DNA from: Komagataella phaffii GS115
Taxonomy: Eukaryota; Ascomycota; Pichiomycetes; Pichiales; Pichiaceae
Assembly (NCBI RefSeq): GCF_000027005.1
Contig: NC_012964.1
Span: 930,001-994,000 of the forward strand
Direction of reading: 5' to 3'
Length of the DNA: 64,000 nt
The notes below the pieces were generated by a model that saw nothing but the letters and a program-made list of their open reading frames with translations, made no database searches and was not told where the DNA came from. This document shows, one piece after another, positions 1 through 8,231 of the stretch (positions within the stretch are counted from its first letter, which is position 1; each line of letters begins with the position of its first letter). A program made the translations under genes and the position numbers.

Positions 1-2559
1 ATGACCTAACGGGTTGTGTAATGCTCTCACGCTCTTTACTATGTCACCCCTAGTCATTGTGCGTCTTCTCTTTGGATGTGAAGAAGTGTCGTCGTTTTCC
101 TTTCTCTTTTGACGACTGGGGTCGAGCGAGAATGATTCATTCTGTGCGGCAGCTGAAGGATGGGAATGGGTCCTTCGCAACGTTTCACCTGTGCTCTCGT
201 TGAGATCGTTGGCCACTGAAGACTGTGCTGGCCGTAGATGGTTTCCAGGAAAGGATCGTGGCTCTGTAAAATAAGGTTTATCTTTGATGCTTGAGAGCCG
301 GATTAAAGAGGTATAATTACTCTCTGGTGTACTTTGTGTAGTGCTGTTGCCGTTTGCTGAAGGTGAACTCTTGTTGGAACATTCCATTATGGGTGTTCGC
401 CTTGATAAACTTGAATGGTCGCTAGTTAGTCCTACTTTTGTGATTGCTTTTGGGGTCTCCAATTGTCCGCTGGAAGGGGGATCTTGTTCATATCCATGTA
501 CAAAGGTTTTATCGCGTTGAGGTGGTGAAGCATCTTGTTTGACCAGCATCGAACCAGTCTTCTTTTGCGAATGAGAGTCCGAATTAGTTGTGGCAATTGC
601 ATCTCCAGTAGAGCGGCTGGGCTGAGCTTTGGAAAGAATGCTTTGAAAAACTCCCCAGGCCTGCTTCCAACTTGCTTGGGAACGGGTATGAGTATCTAAA
701 GGAGGAGTAACAGACGAGGAGGGAGTAGACAAAAACTTTGTCGAGGACGAGGAGAAAGACTGTTGAGCCTGAGTCGCAGGAGCATCTGGTCTTCTCTCAG
801 CGTCATTAGACGTTTCATGCCGTGGGTCAACTATTAATATCGGTGCATTAACACCACCTGAGGGGTTGTCTTGATTGAACTGACGATTGATTTCTTCGGA
901 GCCGCCTTCTGGTCCCGGTTTGTGCATATCGGCTGTCATTCGTTTGTTGACTGTCTCAAGAATTCTCAAAACACCAAGCTCACGCATAAATCGGATTTCG
1001 CTTCCACTTAATAGACCCAAATCACTCAGGATATTATCGAGTTGTGTTCTGTGTTCCTTTGAAAAATGTTGGACGTTATCCATCTTTTTTCCAAAATCTT
1101 TGATTTTTTCGCAGAACAAAATAGCACGGCTTGATTGTATCGCAGGCTGGGGAATCCTTGTGGAGGTGGTTTCAGATGATTCAGAATCACTAAGAATAAT
1201 AGTCTCCGTCGCCTTGGGCGTCTTGTTTTCAGGTACCATTTCAGACTTCATCGGAGGTTCATCCATTTCTTCGTCCGAACTGAGGCTAATTGGCGGAACA
1301 GGAACGGCTTCTGGAGCATTGGTATCGTTAGGTCTACCAAGTAGAATGGTAACTTCATCATTTTTGTCATCAAGCAAGTGTTCTTCCGTAGGTTCTATAG
1401 GTTCAAGTAGTTTTTGTAGTTGGGTAGCATACTTTTTGTAGGGTCCCAAAAACTTTACTTGCATTTCTTTAAATAACTCTCTGGCATGTGACAGGGGAAT
1501 CCATCTTCCATTAAGGGTTGTTGCTCTGCCAAACTGAACTCTTTCGAAAGGAAGAGAATACACCATCTGATGGTAATATAACTCATTATCTACGTTTGTA
1601 TCATTAGGAGACATAGCCTTCCTCAAAGAGCAGCAGACATTTATCAGGATAGACGCATTGACCCAGGAATCAGATTTTCTTTTTAATACCACCAGCTTTT
1701 TCGTAAGGCCTCTCTTGACATTGCAATTCAATTGGACTGTGTAACATACATCTTTTAGTGTAATCGGTTTTGAGGTTTTGGTAAAATTCGGGATTCTGAA
1801 ACTTTCAGGCAGTCCATAAAAAACTGAGTTATTAAAAGATTCCACAATCCACGTATTTGCTAGACGTTCCTCTACGCTGTTCAGTGGAATATATTCCTTA
1901 GCATTCATTACTGGGAACGTCGAAAATCCCAGAATCGGATCTGTATGCTTTCCAAGACCCCTCTCGTTGCTGAACTGGCGAGCTACGTTCAATGGAACCC
2001 AGAAGCCTCCCAATAAAGTATGTTCTGTGGACTCTATTCTTACTCCTTGGTAGCATTTCAAAAAATGTCTCCTTATATTCTTTTTTACTTCACCGTCTGG
2101 AGAAACAAGCTTATCTAGCAAAAAGAGACCCTCCATATTGACCATATTGTTGTCGCATCTTCGTAGAATACGGACGAAAACGTCAAAGTTGATGATCACA
2201 AACATCTCTAGCAATTGTACTCCGCAATGATTAACCTTTGCCACTCTATCAAACCCCAACAAGGGTCGCAGCTGATCATATATGGCATATTTCCTAGCAA
2301 GTTCTCGAGCTCTATTAAGTGGAACCCAACATCCAGTATAAGCAATGTTGATACTCTTCCCACGAAGTTCCAATACGTTGGTATCTTGTTCCAATTCTGC
2401 CCTAAATTCATTCGTACGAGTCGATCTGACCAACGATAGATAACGTGTAACGTTAACCCAGCCACCGATCTTTCTTCTTAAATAAGTCCCCTTAACACCC
2501 GAATATTTGAATCCGTAGTACTCATGGTTATCCGATAAGTAAGTGTCCAACAGATCCAT
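1..2559 (-). CDS. Protein with three APSES/KilA-N-like modules (3' end off the window)
   Basis: The minus strand is open from an ATG at 2557-2559 to base 1, 853 codons with no stop, so the C-terminus lies outside the window. Three APSES-like modules can be seen. Module 1 has W34-VNVT, W78-VPL and a following helix ending RPLLGF. Module 2 is degenerate, with W187-VPL and PILGF. Module 3 has RKSDSW299-VNAS and GRW353-IPL. The 44-residue spacing from WVN to WVPL in module 1 equals that in the neighbouring Mbp1 (W37 to W81). APSES/KilA-N is a winged-helix DNA-binding fold of fungal cell-cycle and morphogenesis factors. From about residue 380 the protein is Ser/Pro/Gln-rich, with an acidic stretch and a basic KRRR patch near residue 840. 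It is divergent from MBP1 across 156 bp. An Xbp1- or Bqt4-type relative is possible. DNA binding and function are inference; no orthologue was recognised. Confidence 0.85.
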   Translation of the reverse strand, partial: MDLLDTYLSDNHEYYGFKYSGVKGTYLRRKIGGWVNVTRYLSLVRSTRTNEFRAELEQDTNVLELRGKSINIAYTGCWVPLNRARELARKYAIYDQLRPLLGFDRVAKVNHCGVQLLEMFVIINFDVFVRILRRCDNNMVNMEGLFLLDKLVSPDGEVKKNIRRHFLKCYQGVRIESTEHTLLGGFWVPLNVARQFSNERGLGKHTDPILGFSTFPVMNAKEYIPLNSVEERLANTWIVESFNNSVFYGLPESFRIPNFTKTSKPITLKDVCYTVQLNCNVKRGLTKKLVVLKRKSDSWVNASILINVCCSLRKAMSPNDTNVDNELYYHQMVYSLPFERVQFGRATTLNGRWIPLSHARELFKEMQVKFLGPYKKYATQLQKLLEPIEPTEEHLLDDKNDEVTILLGRPNDTNAPEAVPVPPISLSSDEEMDEPPMKSEMVPENKTPKATETIILSDSESSETTSTRIPQPAIQSSRAILFCEKIKDFGKKMDNVQHFSKEHRTQLDNILSDLGLLSGSEIRFMRELGVLRILETVNKRMTADMHKPGPEGGSEEINRQFNQDNPSGGVNAPILIVDPRHETSNDAERRPDAPATQAQQSFSSSSTKFLSTPSSSVTPPLDTHTRSQASWKQAWGVFQSILSKAQPSRSTGDAIATTNSDSHSQKKTGSMLVKQDASPPQRDKTFVHGYEQDPPSSGQLETPKAITKVGLTSDHSSLSRRTPIMECSNKSSPSANGNSTTQSTPESNYTSLIRLSSIKDKPYFTEPRSFPGNHLRPAQSSVANDLNESTGETLRRTHSHPSAAAQNESFSLDPSRQKRKENDDTSSHPKRRRTMTRGDIVKSVRALHNPLGH

Positions 2560-2715
2560 GCTGGGGGACTGTTACTTAGTAGGGCTGATCTAAATCAAAA
2601 CGTAATGCCAGCTGGTGGAGTGCCGGGTACAATTGAAATCTGATAATAGTCGCGCATCTCACTTTGAATAATATCAGCATCAAACATCCCTCACTCCACC
2701 TACCCACTACAGAGG

Positions 2716-5064
2716 ATGGAAGACTCATCCAAGGCAATGGTTTATTCAGCCACATACTCTGGGGTGCCAGTGTATGAGCTTGTGACACCCTTGACATCAG
2801 TGATGCGTCGGAAAAGTGATGATTGGATAAATGCCACCCATATTTTGAAAGTTGCGGATTTCCCCAAAGCTAAAAGGACCAGAATATTGGAAAGAGACAT
2901 ACAAGTGGGCACGCATGAGAAAGTACAAGGTGGCTATGGAAAATATCAAGGTACGTGGGTTCCGCTGGAATCTGCCGTCAAGATCGCTGAAACCTTCGAT
3001 GTTAGGGACATCCTAGAGCCGCTTTTCGCCTATGTGCAGAGGAAAGGGTCTCCATCACCACCTCCAGCTCCAAAACATCAGAATGCTTCCAAGGGATCAG
3101 CTGCCAAGAAGAAATTGGAATTGAAGAAGAAGCTTAGTGCAGCTGCTGGTACCGTCCCAGATGAGAAAGTCAAGAGGAGAGGAAGGCCCCCCAAACCTAA
3201 AGATGAGAGTGGAAATTCTACCACAATCTTGGACAGTAATATCAAAAAGGCTCCTTCGCAACCAAGATTGGTTCGAAGACAACAAAGCTCTAATCCAAAT
3301 TATTACAGAAATCAGGTACACCAACAGAGAAATATATCAAATCTTTCGGATCTATCGAGGAGATCTCTCAATTATGAACAAACTCCCTTGCAATTGTTGC
3401 CTCAGGTGTCAAGGGAAGGCAGTTATCTTCCATCTACGCAAGACACTAGAATAAATTTGGCCAATTTTGACTTGGAGTCCTCACCCGTCCCGAAAGACCT
3501 TCACAGTGACCTACCGGACTTTAGATCCCCACAAGGGGAACATAACGAAGTCGAAGAAGATCTATCCAATTCAGAGAGTGAACTCATGAGTGGAGATGAT
3601 CTCGCTAATGCGTTGAGATCTCCAGTTAACAAAAACAGTGCTAAGTCGCAATTGGAACAATCATTGATCAGCATTGGAAAGGGCACAGAAGATAAACCAC
3701 TTCAGACATGGTATAAACCCAACTCAGACCAGGATTATGTACATATGCTGTTGGAATACTTTTTGGCTCCTGATGGTAACTACGAACCGAAAATACCATA
3801 CTTTTTGAGTTCTGAAACAATTCGTCAGGCTTCAGATAGCTCTAAGTTTGATCCCAATTTACAGATTGATCATGAAGGGCATACAGCTTTGCATTGGGCC
3901 TGTGCTATGGGTGACCTGAGGATGTGTACAGCTCTATTGAATTATGGTGCCAACACCAGAGCATGGAGTAACATCCACCAAGTGCCAATAATGAGGGCAG
4001 TTTGTTTCACAAATGCATACTACAAGAGGTCTTTTGCACAGCTGCTGGACTTACTACGAGAGACATTACTTGATTGTGACAAGGATAATAGGAACCTTTT
4101 GCATTTAATTGTTTCCCAAAAATTAGGTTCTTCCGCATCTAGATATTATATGGAACTGGTCATAGCCAAAGTTTCTGAAATTCAACCCAGGGAAAGGGTT
4201 ATAAACTTTATTAATCAGCAGGACTCAAATGGTGACACTGCTTTACACATTGCCGCCCGAAATCACAACAAGAGATGTATCAGGCTTTTGATATCCAGTG
4301 GAGCCAAAGTTGATATAGAAAATGACCAGGGAGAGAGTGGCCAGACGATTCTGGAGAGAAATGGATTGCTCAGGTATGATCAAAAGTCCGACATCAATGG
4401 CCATAGTCAGGCATCAATACATCAGCTTTCATATGTTTCCGATACAGCCTTAAAAATGGTTCAAGACATCAAATCACAGTTTTCAAATAAACTAGATGAA
4501 CTTGCCTTTTCTGTTGGCAATGAATACGTTGAGAAACAGAGAGAATACGAAGAATCGTACAAAACGGTTAAGAGGCTTGAAGAGGAATATGCACAGTTGG
4601 AGAATACGATTTCTCAAACACAGAGTAGAATCATGAAATTAATAGCGCCTGATTCAAACACTGATAGTCCAGAATATACCGAAAAACAAATAGAGATCAA
4701 GCTGGAATCATGTTTGAGGGAAGTAAATGAAAGGTCGTCGTTCTTGAGACAACTATTGGAACGGAGAGAAGCCAAGAATTTAGCACAAATGATAGAAAGT
4801 AAAGAAAAGAACATTCAGTCCTCCAACATTGAGCAGGATAAGTTGACAGACCAGGAAAATCTTGACGCGTTGATTGTTTTGACAGGACTTCAAATACGGA
4901 GAAAGTACTTAGTTGATGAGCTTGCCTTGCAATACAGTGATTCGTCTGCGGATCCCGAGCGGATGAATCAGTACAGGAAGCTGATAAGCCTGTGCTGTGA
5001 AGTTGATTTTGGCGAAGTTGACGGACTCATTGATGAAATTGAGGAGATTCTGAGGACCAACTGA
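2716..5064 (+). CDS. MBP1: Mbp1-type APSES transcription factor (MBF DNA-binding subunit)
   Basis: This 782-residue protein matches Mbp1. It has an APSES DNA-binding domain at about 8-105 (RRKSDDWINATHILK, GTWVPL), directly followed by the SPPPAPKH linker typical of Mbp1. An AT-hook-like KRRGRPPKPK lies at about 153-162. Ankyrin repeats lie at about 386-418 (HTALHWACAMGD) and 501-535 (GDTALHIAARN), and a C-terminal coiled-coil region spans about 600-720. In yeast, Mbp1 pairs with Swi6 on ACGCGT boxes to drive G1/S genes for DNA synthesis. S. cerevisiae Mbp1 is about 833 residues, so the length fits. Res1/Res2-type or Swi4 paralogues are the alternatives, but the linker favours Mbp1. PRI2 in this window has an ACGCGT box and is a plausible target. 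Confidence 0.92.
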   Translation: MEDSSKAMVYSATYSGVPVYELVTPLTSVMRRKSDDWINATHILKVADFPKAKRTRILERDIQVGTHEKVQGGYGKYQGTWVPLESAVKIAETFDVRDILEPLFAYVQRKGSPSPPPAPKHQNASKGSAAKKKLELKKKLSAAAGTVPDEKVKRRGRPPKPKDESGNSTTILDSNIKKAPSQPRLVRRQQSSNPNYYRNQVHQQRNISNLSDLSRRSLNYEQTPLQLLPQVSREGSYLPSTQDTRINLANFDLESSPVPKDLHSDLPDFRSPQGEHNEVEEDLSNSESELMSGDDLANALRSPVNKNSAKSQLEQSLISIGKGTEDKPLQTWYKPNSDQDYVHMLLEYFLAPDGNYEPKIPYFLSSETIRQASDSSKFDPNLQIDHEGHTALHWACAMGDLRMCTALLNYGANTRAWSNIHQVPIMRAVCFTNAYYKRSFAQLLDLLRETLLDCDKDNRNLLHLIVSQKLGSSASRYYMELVIAKVSEIQPRERVINFINQQDSNGDTALHIAARNHNKRCIRLLISSGAKVDIENDQGESGQTILERNGLLRYDQKSDINGHSQASIHQLSYVSDTALKMVQDIKSQFSNKLDELAFSVGNEYVEKQREYEESYKTVKRLEEEYAQLENTISQTQSRIMKLIAPDSNTDSPEYTEKQIEIKLESCLREVNERSSFLRQLLERREAKNLAQMIESKEKNIQSSNIEQDKLTDQENLDALIVLTGLQIRRKYLVDELALQYSDSSADPERMNQYRKLISLCCEVDFGEVDGLIDEIEEILRTN

Positions 5065-5178
5065 TAGTCGACTCACTATCGAAAGAGAAAATTGTAATAA
5101 TATGTAACACTAAGAGATTATCAATAACTGCCCGCTCGTCCCCTCGTTAGGGAGTCGATGAGGACGGATATATCATAT

Positions 5179-5184
5179 CACGTG
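5179..5184. promoter_or_regulatory. CACGTG E-box upstream of the hydrolase-phosphatase gene
   Basis: A CACGTG hexamer (extended TCACGTGC) lies 97 bp upstream of the ATG at 5281. This is the core of Cbf1/Pho4-type bHLH sites in yeasts. It falls inside the in-frame upstream extension that begins at an ATG at 5158. That placement supports 5281 as the true start and 5158-5280 as promoter or leader. The site assignment is inference from sequence alone. Confidence 0.35.
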
Positions 5185-5280
5185 CCCTCACATTTCAGAC
5201 CCCCGATTCTAGGCTGTAGCGTTATTAGGAGCGCTTTCTGTATTTGGCCTTATCAAATATCCCATACCAACACGTTGACA

Positions 5281-7140
5281 ATGACTGAAGGCAAAGCCAA
5301 CGAAGTTTCACTATGGATTCCCGTCATCGGTTCTCCTGAAAAGCGATTGGCTGCAATAATCACCATTCCGAACCGAGAGAGCGTTGATGATGCGTTCCTT
5401 AAAGGATTTTCTCCAAGAACCAGAAGACTGGCTATATTGATGCATGGTCTAGGGGGGCATAAGAATTACACTTATCATAGAATACTGGCAGAGAAGTTAG
5501 CCCGTGATTTGGGAATTTTCAGTCTAAGGTTTGACTTCAGAGGATGTGGTGATTCGGATGACAGCGATGACGCCAATGGAAGGGTTCTAGAACGAGATGT
5601 ACATGATATCGAGTCTGTAGTCAGATTCATAGAACAGGGAGGCTATGATGGCATCAATTTCACCTTAGATGCTTTGGTTGGCCATTCTAGAGGTGCTTTG
5701 GCTATGTTCAAGTGGACCATTCAGCATTGGGAAAAGTTCCAAAAGGGGGAAAAAGCGTACAACGTGCCCAATTTGATCAATTGTGGTGGAAGATTCTTCG
5801 GTAAAGGACTATGGGAAAGGTGTCTTCATAATCATCCAGATTTTCAAACCACAGGAGGGTTTTATATTGATGCTATGAGATATGGTGTGTACCAAAAGGT
5901 ATTCATCAGCAAGGAAGAAATCAAGAGTTTAAGTGCTCAGGATATGTCTATTCAGTTTAAGGCCCATTTTGAGCCCTTAGTGAACGTTATGAGTATATAT
6001 GGACTAGAGGACTCCATTATTCCCATGCAGGATGCTGCTGAGTACGGCAATGCCCTTGGATCTTGTCACACCTTGAAATTTATCACTGGAGCTGATCATA
6101 ATTATTACGGTACAGTCAAAGGTCATATACATCCAGAGTATCCTTTGAATAGTCGAGGATACGTCAACTACAATTACAAAGTTACTCAGCTAATACTGAA
6201 TTATCTTTCTCATACTGAATCTCTACATCGTTTCTACAAGTCTACTCAAACGTTGAAAATTACCCCTCGATGGAAAAAGGTTGAAGGTATCCATAATTTC
6301 AGATCTTTGGGAGGGTGGAGAATCGATAGCAATCATTATGTAAGGGAAGGCCTCATCTTTCGAAGCGCCAACACATCAGGGGTTACTTCAAAAGGAATAG
6401 AACAGTTGAGACGTCTGGGTATTAAAGCTGTATTTGATTTCAGATCAACGGAAGAAATCAAAAACGACGGAAGATTTGATGCCGACCAGATAGATTGGAT
6501 TCATGTTCCTGCGTTCAAAGATGTCAATCTTTCACCAGATGCCCTCGTTCTCAGGTACAAGAGTTTATTGACTTCCTGGGCAACCTATAAAGATATTTAC
6601 AGTGACACAATATATCAAGGAAAGGCTTCATTTAAGAAGGTCTTTGAATTTATCAGGGATAATGAGAACACACCAATATTATTTCATTGCACTGTTGGAA
6701 AGGATAGGACAGGGCTCATGGCAATGCTGATATTGTTGCTTGTGGGAGTGGATGAAACCATCATTGCACGAGAATACGAACTTACAACATTAGGCCTGGA
6801 GCCACTTAAGCCCCATATTAAGGAGAAGTATCGTCACCAGTTGAAGCGTATAATTGACAATCTTGAAAATGACAAACAAGGAAGAGAAATCCTAATCAAC
6901 CAGATAACCAAGGGACGAGCAAACTTTGACTTGGAGAACGATGGGTTTGAAAATCTTGTCAGTAGTCGATACGAAGCCATGTTGGATACCATCGAGATTG
7001 TGAACAAGGAGTTTGGCGGGATTCAAAATTACATGGAGGAGCATCTAGGGTTTACCCCAGACGATATTAAAGTTATTAAACGTAACTTAACCTCAACCTC
7101 AGACTCGTATGATATTGCCAATGAGATCAGTAATCTGTAA
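5281..7140 (+). CDS. Alpha/beta-hydrolase fused to tyrosine-phosphatase-like domain
   Basis: This 619-residue protein carries two enzymatic folds. The N-terminal half (about 20-320) is an alpha/beta-hydrolase, with an oxyanion HGLGGHK near 55 and a nucleophile elbow G134-H-S136-R-G. A candidate acid lies in the VMSIYGLEDSIIP segment, and the histidine is in ADHNYYG. The C-terminal half (about 350-619) is a dual-specificity or tyrosine-phosphatase-like fold. It has IHNFRSLGG, FDFRSTEE and the catalytic loop H469-C470-TVGKD-R476 (CX5R), as in the fungal protein tyrosine/serine phosphatase family (PF13350 type). An in-frame ATG at 5158 would add 41 residues. That extension is low-quality and contains a CACGTG site, so 5281 is preferred. 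Both active sites look intact. Substrates are unknown, and the pairing suggests coupled ester and phosphate chemistry only as inference. Confidence 0.88.
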   Translation: MTEGKANEVSLWIPVIGSPEKRLAAIITIPNRESVDDAFLKGFSPRTRRLAILMHGLGGHKNYTYHRILAEKLARDLGIFSLRFDFRGCGDSDDSDDANGRVLERDVHDIESVVRFIEQGGYDGINFTLDALVGHSRGALAMFKWTIQHWEKFQKGEKAYNVPNLINCGGRFFGKGLWERCLHNHPDFQTTGGFYIDAMRYGVYQKVFISKEEIKSLSAQDMSIQFKAHFEPLVNVMSIYGLEDSIIPMQDAAEYGNALGSCHTLKFITGADHNYYGTVKGHIHPEYPLNSRGYVNYNYKVTQLILNYLSHTESLHRFYKSTQTLKITPRWKKVEGIHNFRSLGGWRIDSNHYVREGLIFRSANTSGVTSKGIEQLRRLGIKAVFDFRSTEEIKNDGRFDADQIDWIHVPAFKDVNLSPDALVLRYKSLLTSWATYKDIYSDTIYQGKASFKKVFEFIRDNENTPILFHCTVGKDRTGLMAMLILLLVGVDETIIAREYELTTLGLEPLKPHIKEKYRHQLKRIIDNLENDKQGREILINQITKGRANFDLENDGFENLVSSRYEAMLDTIEIVNKEFGGIQNYMEEHLGFTPDDIKVIKRNLTSTSDSYDIANEISNL

Positions 7141-7502
7141 AAAGCTGACATGATTTCGGTCGACTTGGCTGAAACTAAGTTATATGCTATTCTGACTGTG
7201 GTTCGTTAAATATGTTATTAGGATAACAACAGGTTTTATGGTTGGCTGGGTAAATGACCAAAGACCAAGCAGAGAGGACCATTAGATTCGTATGAATGAT
7301 CCAGTATTCGGCTCTGTAAGTATCATGGAGGGGACTTGGAAGTCTTGCATTTGCAAAACAGAATTTAACGATAGTAACAAGACTGATTGGTACACCGCTC
7401 TCACATCAGCTATTCAGGAAATGGCCATAAGAGATTGCGCAATTGCAGAAAAAAAGGACACCAAAGCGATCCAATATACTCACGAACAACAACTGAATAC
7501 TA
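7141..7502. other. Convergent intergenic region with a weak plus-strand ORF
   Basis: These 362 bp separate two convergent stop codons. A plus-strand ORF starting with ATG at 7292 runs to 7702. Its first 70 codons are in this gap and the rest are antisense to the b5-like gene. No known domain is recognised in it. No RNA gene or clear promoter was seen. The region most likely holds the two 3' ends. Confidence 0.4.
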
Positions 7503-8045
7503 TTAGTGAATATTTTTGGGAAATTTCATTCCATTTATGCACGGCTCAGGCGCCTGTTTTGGTAGCTCACTGTAATTGTGGACCACGGATCCAGCCACCC
7601 AGTAATCCCTATGATTCCTGTAGTATTCATGCCATGATGCAATATCCCCCAACTGTCTCTCTGTTAAACCTCGTAAATCCCATGTGTACTCGTTTGGATT
7701 AGTCAAGCATCCTGTCCCCAAGGCCCTGGAGCCATCCCTGCCTGCAAATCGATGGTAGGAGCTTCCCTTGGAATATAGGTGTCTGTTCTTCGTAACATCA
7801 AAAATTGTCCCATTGACAGCCACGTATACTGGAAGATGCTGTTTATTTCCGTTGAATACTGCCAACTGGGCGTCTGTAAGTACAATATTGGGCGTTATCA
7901 AATGCTTGTAATATCTCGGATCCACGTACTTTCCAGAGTAATTCCAAGTTGGTGAAGAAGTAAAAACGAACGAGAAAATACAGTTCAGGAGCAGTACGCC
8001 TCCAGCCACTCTCAAAAGGTCTATCAAGTTCAGTCTAGTTCTCAT
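7503..8045 (-). CDS. Membrane-anchored cytochrome-b5-like (MAPR/Dap1 family) haem-binding protein
   Basis: The 180-residue protein has one hydrophobic membrane segment at about 8-30 (LLRVAGGVLLLNCIFSFVF), then a cytochrome-b5-like domain at about 55-150. Family signals are LTDAQLAVFNG, the strand VYVAVNGTIFDVT, and the YHRFAGRDGSRALG loop typical of membrane-associated progesterone-receptor (MAPR) proteins rather than of classical b5 with HPGG. MAPR proteins bind haem and can support P450 enzymes such as Erg11. S. cerevisiae Dap1 is of similar size but lacks an obvious N-terminal anchor, so this may be a second fungal MAPR branch. The ATG at 8043-8045 is clear. Family assignment is strong; the partner enzyme is unknown. 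Confidence 0.85.
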   Translation of the reverse strand: MRTRLNLIDLLRVAGGVLLLNCIFSFVFTSSPTWNYSGKYVDPRYYKHLITPNIVLTDAQLAVFNGNKQHLPVYVAVNGTIFDVTKNRHLYSKGSSYHRFAGRDGSRALGTGCLTNPNEYTWDLRGLTERQLGDIASWHEYYRNHRDYWVAGSVVHNYSELPKQAPEPCINGMKFPKNIH

Positions 8046-8231
8046 TGGGAGGAGATGCAGTCAGAAATATCAAACGGGACCAACTGAGGAAATTGAGTGA
8101 GTTAGATATAATGAAAAAAATTATAAATTAAAAAAATTAGTATATAGATTACGGTTACAATTAAGAAATTTATACATAGGAAGCACCATTAGTGGAGCCT
8201 ATTAGTAACTGAAACGTCCATGCTTCCAGTT

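Noticed and set aside
887..1441. 184-codon plus-strand ORF
   Set aside because: It opens with TTG and is antisense shadow of the triple-APSES gene, which is open on the minus strand.
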